NCBI RefSeq assembly: GCF_015461805.1
Contig: NZ_JACVZE010000012.1
Span: 100,984-164,983, forward strand
Reading direction: 5' to 3'
DNA: 64,000 nt
Source: Pseudomonas pisciculturae
GTDB lineage: Bacteria > Pseudomonadota > Gammaproteobacteria > Pseudomonadales > Pseudomonadaceae
Part shown: positions 60,833 to 64,000 of the stretch, one piece after another
Position numbering within the stretch: position 1 is the stretch's first letter
How the letters are laid out: every line of letters starts with the position of its first letter
Position numbers and translations under genes: made by a program
Notes under the pieces: model-generated
Seen by the model: the letters and a program-made list of their open reading frames with translations, nothing else
Database searches by the model: none
Told to the model about the DNA's origin: nothing

Positions 60833-61699
60833 ATGGATATCGTCTTCATCGGGTTTGGCGAAGCCGCCTACCACCTCTGCACGGGCCTACGTACCACCGG
60901 CGATCTACAGATCGGCGCCTTCGACGCCCACGTCAGCCCCACCCTGCAACAACGCGCCGAGCAACTGCACGTCACCCTCTTCGACTCCCTGGAACACGCT
61001 TGCCGCGATGCCCGCTTCGTGGTGTGCCTCACCAGCGCCAGCAGCGCGTTGGCCATTGCACAAAAAGCCCTGCCGCTACTGGTCGCCGGGCAAACCTATG
61101 TTGATATGAACTCCGCCGCGCCCACCGTCAAACAAGCCATAGACCAACTGCCCCGCCCCGCTGGCGTAGGCTTTTGCGACAGCGCCGTGATGGGCACCGT
61201 GCCCGGCAATAACCACCGCGTACCTATGCTGCTGGCAGGCGACGGCGCGGCTGCATTTGCCGAGGCCTTCACGCCACGGGGCATGCAATTGACCGTGCTG
61301 GACGCCGAAGCCGGCGCCGCCTCCGCCATCAAGATGCTCAAGAGCGTGGTGATGAAAGGCCTGCCGCAATTGCTGCTGGAAGCCTTCCAGGCCGGTGAAA
61401 AGTTTGGCGTGCTCGACACACTGGTGGCGTCTCTGGGGGATTCGCTCAATGGCAAGACCATCGAGCAACTGGCCAACACCTTCACCGCCCGCACGCTGAT
61501 TCACGCCAAGCGCCGCAGCGCGGAAATGGACGATGCGGTCGCCACCCTCGAAGCCGTCGGCGTCGACCCGGTAATGACCCGCGCCACCCATGCCCAGCTC
61601 GAAAATCTTGCCGCCACCGACTGGGCCAGCCTGCTCGGCCCCGGTGGCAGCGACATGGATTTTCGCACCGCCATCGCCCACTTTGCTGCCCACGCCTGA
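60833..61699 (+). CDS. NAD(P)-dependent oxidoreductase, 6-phosphogluconate DH-like with DUF1932 domain
   Basis: A 288-residue dehydrogenase. The NAD(P) motif MDIVFIGFGEAAYHLC is at the N terminus, with DMNSAAPTVKQAI and GVGFCDSAVMGTVPGN further on. The C-terminal DUF1932 domain replaces the usual 3-hydroxyisobutyrate-type domain and contains AIKMLKSVVMKGLPQLLLEA (the catalytic Lys position) and HAKRRSAEMDDAVATL. It likely oxidises or reduces a hydroxy acid. The start follows AAGGAAACACTGG, 41 bases after the sigma-54 -12 element. The RraA-like gene begins 9 bases downstream. Confidence 0.88.
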   Translation: MDIVFIGFGEAAYHLCTGLRTTGDLQIGAFDAHVSPTLQQRAEQLHVTLFDSLEHACRDARFVVCLTSASSALAIAQKALPLLVAGQTYVDMNSAAPTVKQAIDQLPRPAGVGFCDSAVMGTVPGNNHRVPMLLAGDGAAAFAEAFTPRGMQLTVLDAEAGAASAIKMLKSVVMKGLPQLLLEAFQAGEKFGVLDTLVASLGDSLNGKTIEQLANTFTARTLIHAKRRSAEMDDAVATLEAVGVDPVMTRATHAQLENLAATDWASLLGPGGSDMDFRTAIAHFAAHA

Positions 61700-61708
61700 G
61701 GCCCTGCC

Positions 61709-62413
61709 ATGAACACTGAACACTACTTCCCCCTGCCCGACCTGATCCCCGCCGACCTGCTCGCGCGCTTTCGCAAACTCAGCCCGGCGCAACTGTGCGA
61801 CGGCATGCAAAGCCTCGGCATCCCGCGTAACGGCTGCATGGATGCCGACCTAATGCCCCTGGATGAGAGCAAGGTGATGCTCGGCACCGCCTACACCGTC
61901 GACACCGAAGACGGCGACAACTTCCCCATCCACGTCGCGGTATACCAGGGCCAGCCCGGCTACGTGCTAGTGGTGGCCGGCAAGGCCTACCCCGGCCGCG
62001 CTTATATCGGCGACCTGATGGCCGGTGCCGCCCAGGCCGTTGGGTTGGCCGGCATGGTCATCGACGGTTGTGTGCGCGACAAGGTGCCATTGGCCCAACT
62101 GGACATCCCGATCTACGCCAAGGGCTTCATGCAACGCAGCCCCGGCAAGCAAGGCCCGGGCAAGATCAACGCCACCGTGACCTGCGCCGGTGTCGAGGTA
62201 GCACCGGGCGACCTGGTGTTCGGCGACTACGACGGCGTCACCGTGGTACCCCGCGCACGCTTGGTGGAAGTGCTGGAAGCCTCGGAGAAAAAAAGTACCT
62301 ACGAAAACCAGCGCCGCGACGTGATCGATGCCTACACTCGCGCCCGAGACAGCGGCCAGCCCTTGCCGGCGCTGGCCCCGGCGTGGGTCACCCAACTGCT
62401 GGAAGGCCAGTAA
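61709..62413 (+). CDS. RraA-like aldolase (HMG/CHA aldolase family)
   Basis: A 234-residue protein of the RraA/4-hydroxy-4-methyl-2-oxoglutarate aldolase family. The divalent-metal and substrate motif G-x20-RD is present as GDLMAGAAQAVGLAGMVIDG then CVRDKVP. SPAQLCDGMQSLGIPR near the N terminus is typical. Enzymes with the RD motif cleave 4-hydroxy-2-oxo di- or tricarboxylates to pyruvate plus an oxo acid; those lacking the RD pair are RNase E regulators. Aldolase action on a branched hydroxy-oxo acid is the preferred reading. It is the second gene of the operon. Confidence 0.88.
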   Translation: MNTEHYFPLPDLIPADLLARFRKLSPAQLCDGMQSLGIPRNGCMDADLMPLDESKVMLGTAYTVDTEDGDNFPIHVAVYQGQPGYVLVVAGKAYPGRAYIGDLMAGAAQAVGLAGMVIDGCVRDKVPLAQLDIPIYAKGFMQRSPGKQGPGKINATVTCAGVEVAPGDLVFGDYDGVTVVPRARLVEVLEASEKKSTYENQRRDVIDAYTRARDSGQPLPALAPAWVTQLLEGQ

Positions 62414-62491
62414 CGTTCAAGGCTGTATCCGGGGCGCTTGGCGCCCCACCTGCTGCGCTCACTATAAAAATAAAATTGTGGAGACGTTCAG

Positions 62492-63853
62492 ATGCTGACA
62501 GTTCTGGGCTATGTGTTGATCACCTTGTTTTTGGTGCTGGTCATCAAGCAAAAACTATCGCCGTTTACCGGCCTCATCGTGGTGTCGCTGGCCGTGGGGG
62601 TGCTGGCGTGCCTGGTCAATGGCGTGCCGATGGGCACCATCATTCAATGGGTGCGCGAGGGGCTGTTCTACTCGCAGAACGAGGCTGGCAAGGTCTCCCT
62701 GGGCACGGTCAACCCCACGGTGATGATCCTGTTTGCCGTGTTGTATTTCAGCCTGATGATGAACGTGGGGCTTTTTGATCCGCTGTGTACCTTCCTCATC
62801 CGCAAGGCCAACGGCGACCCGCTGAAAATTATTTTGGTCACCGCGTTTACCTCGGCCGTGGTCACGCTGGATGGCGACGGCACCACCACCATCCTGATCA
62901 TCACTACCGCGTTCCTGCCGCTGTACAAACAGATGGGCATGAAGCTGTCGAACCTGGCGATGCTGATCATCCTGCCCTGCGGCCTGGGCAACTGCCTGCC
63001 CTGGGGCGGCCCGTTGGCACGGGCGGCGGCGGTATTGAATGTGGAGGTCAACACGCTGTTCGTGGCGATCCTGCCGATCCTCGGCGTGTCGTTTCTCTAT
63101 GTGTTCTTTATGGCCTACCTGATGGGCATCAAGGAACGCAAACGCCTGGGCTTTGTAAAGGGTGCCAACGGTATCGTGACGCCTGAACAGATCGTGCAGA
63201 TGGTCAACGTGATCAAGGACCATGACAAGGAACTCAAGCGCCCGCGTCTTTTCCTGTTCAACCTGGCGTTAACCCTGGGCATGCTGGTGATCCTGATTGC
63301 CGGCTGGGCCAGCGGCGCCGTGGTGTTCATGCTTGGCACCGCGATTGCACTGACGGTCAACTACACCGCCGTGGAGCAACGCGAACGCATCACCGCCAAC
63401 GGTGGCGACGCCGTGGCCGTGGCCTCGATCATCCTCGCCGCCGGCTGCTTCTTGGGCATCTTCAACGGCAGCGGCATGGCCGGCGCCGTGGCCGAACACA
63501 TGGCCAGCCTGATCCCAGACTCCATGGGCAGCCACACCGCACTGATCTTCGCCTTCCTCGGCGCCCTCGCCTGCTACGCCTTGCCGGTGGACGCGTACTA
63601 CTTCGGCATCCTGCCGGTGGTGGCGCCCATCGCCTACAAGTTCGGCATCAGCCCCACCGAGATCGGCGTGGCGTCGTTTATGGGTCAAGCGTTGCGCTAT
63701 GCCAGCCCGACGGTGGCGTGGTTGTTTTTGCTGATGAACCGTACGGAGATGACGTTTGGGGAGTATCAGAAGGAATTCTTCAAGTGGTCGATCCCGATGT
63801 TTTTCATCTTCATCGTGACGGCGATTGTGACCGGCGAACTGCCCATCGGCTGA
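62492..63853 (+). CDS. CitMHS family carboxylate transporter
   Basis: A 453-residue inner-membrane protein with about 11-12 hydrophobic segments. Family features include LDGDGTTTILIITTAFLPLYKQMGM, LPCGLGNCLPWGGPLARAAAV and PVDAYYFGILPVVAPIAYKFG. CitMHS proteins import citrate as a metal complex with protons; relatives carry other tricarboxylates or dicarboxylates. It is the last gene of the operon, 78 bases after the aldolase, and would supply its substrate. The start at 62492 follows TGTGGAGACGTTCAG. Confidence 0.92.
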   Translation: MLTVLGYVLITLFLVLVIKQKLSPFTGLIVVSLAVGVLACLVNGVPMGTIIQWVREGLFYSQNEAGKVSLGTVNPTVMILFAVLYFSLMMNVGLFDPLCTFLIRKANGDPLKIILVTAFTSAVVTLDGDGTTTILIITTAFLPLYKQMGMKLSNLAMLIILPCGLGNCLPWGGPLARAAAVLNVEVNTLFVAILPILGVSFLYVFFMAYLMGIKERKRLGFVKGANGIVTPEQIVQMVNVIKDHDKELKRPRLFLFNLALTLGMLVILIAGWASGAVVFMLGTAIALTVNYTAVEQRERITANGGDAVAVASIILAAGCFLGIFNGSGMAGAVAEHMASLIPDSMGSHTALIFAFLGALACYALPVDAYYFGILPVVAPIAYKFGISPTEIGVASFMGQALRYASPTVAWLFLLMNRTEMTFGEYQKEFFKWSIPMFFIFIVTAIVTGELPIG

Positions 63854-63862
63854 CCCCAACCC

Positions 63863-63877
63863 TGTAGGAGCGAGCTT
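63863..63877. repeat. REP sequence interrupted by an insertion element
   Basis: TGTAGGAGCGAGCTTG, the start of a REP arm, ends where IS-like sequence begins (about 63877). The rest of the arm is not in the window. Confidence 0.6.
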
Positions 63878-64000
63878 GATCTGGCCTAATGATTTTGGAC
63901 ACTTTAATCGGGCGCTATGATGGCGCCTAAATTTGAGGTGTTTTGAATATGCGCAAATCTTATTCCAGTGAATTCAAACTCAAGGCAGCCAGTATGGTGC
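63877..64000 (+). mobile_element. IS3 family insertion element, left end (cut by window edge)
   Basis: TGATCTGGCC, then TAATGATTTTGGACACTT and a leader of about 60 bases before a small transposase OrfA start, is the usual left end of an IS3-type element. The exact left boundary may lie within a few bases of 63877. The rest is outside the window. Confidence 0.75.
63949..64000 (+). CDS. IS3 family transposase OrfA, N-terminal fragment
   Basis: The frame from the ATG at 63949 begins MRKSYSSEFKLKAASMV, the helix-turn-helix-forming N terminus of OrfA proteins of IS3-family elements. The protein continues past the window. OrfA binds the element ends and makes the OrfAB transposase by frameshifting. 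Confidence 0.85.
   Translation, partial: MRKSYSSEFKLKAASMV

Overview
The window looks like a chromosome segment from a fluorescent Pseudomonas (P. fluorescens group). The GC content is high. An OprD-type porin, metE without an adjacent cobalamin switch, a lexA2-imuA-imuB-dnaE2 cassette, HglS of lysine catabolism and many Pseudomonas REP palindromes (GTGGGAG-type arms) all point there. No rRNA, tRNA or CRISPR array was seen. Species is not determined.

Layout. 0-4.6 kb: end of a creatininase-family gene, a small lipoprotein, an exported-protein gene split by an in-frame TAA, a YfcF-type glutathione transferase, a DUF924 protein and a DUF1624-type membrane protein. 4.6-9.4 kb: metE, a LysE/RhtB exporter and a propeller-like lipoprotein. 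9.4-15 kb: one tightly coupled minus-strand operon with a LacI-type regulator, a binding protein, two permeases, an ATPase and a GpdQ-like phosphodiesterase. A perfect palindrome in front of the regulator is a likely operator. 15-27.5 kb: a carboxynorspermidine decarboxylase and dehydrogenase pair, glutaminase, RNase T2, a Gfo/Idh/MocA oxidoreductase, Nudix, GH63, an OprD porin and HglS. 28-38 kb: UvrA-like protein with a hybrid histidine kinase, then the SOS mutagenesis cassette.

38-44 kb holds a large Rhs protein with a toxin-like tip and an overlapping candidate immunity gene. Its natural ATG is put out of frame by an exact 8-bp tandem duplication, and its Shine-Dalgarno sequence sits in a hairpin. 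Downstream is a displaced second module: a toxin-tail remnant and an orphan immunity-like gene, bracketed by a partial direct duplication of the nudK 3' end. 44-49.5 kb is ordinary metabolism: nudK, an SDR, a hydrolase, an alpha-hydroxy-acid dehydrogenase and a DeoR regulator.

49.5-55 kb carries two divergent, apparently related genes for proteins without recognised function (524 and 1221 aa). They share a perfect 21-bp inverted repeat placed between them, so each gene has the same element facing it. 55.5-58.5 kb has a copper/SCO1 set and a cupin. 58.7-63.9 kb is a PrpR-like sigma-54 activator divergent from a three-gene catabolic operon (6PGDH-like dehydrogenase, RraA/HMG-type aldolase, CitMHS transporter). 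It has a textbook -24/-12 promoter and two interlocking inverted repeats. The window ends inside an IS3-type element that has interrupted a REP sequence.

The most promising undescribed items are the divergent 524/1221-aa pair with its shared element, the frame-toggled Rhs locus with its displaced module, the PrpR/RraA/CitMHS pathway of unknown substrate, and the GpdQ/ABC uptake operon.
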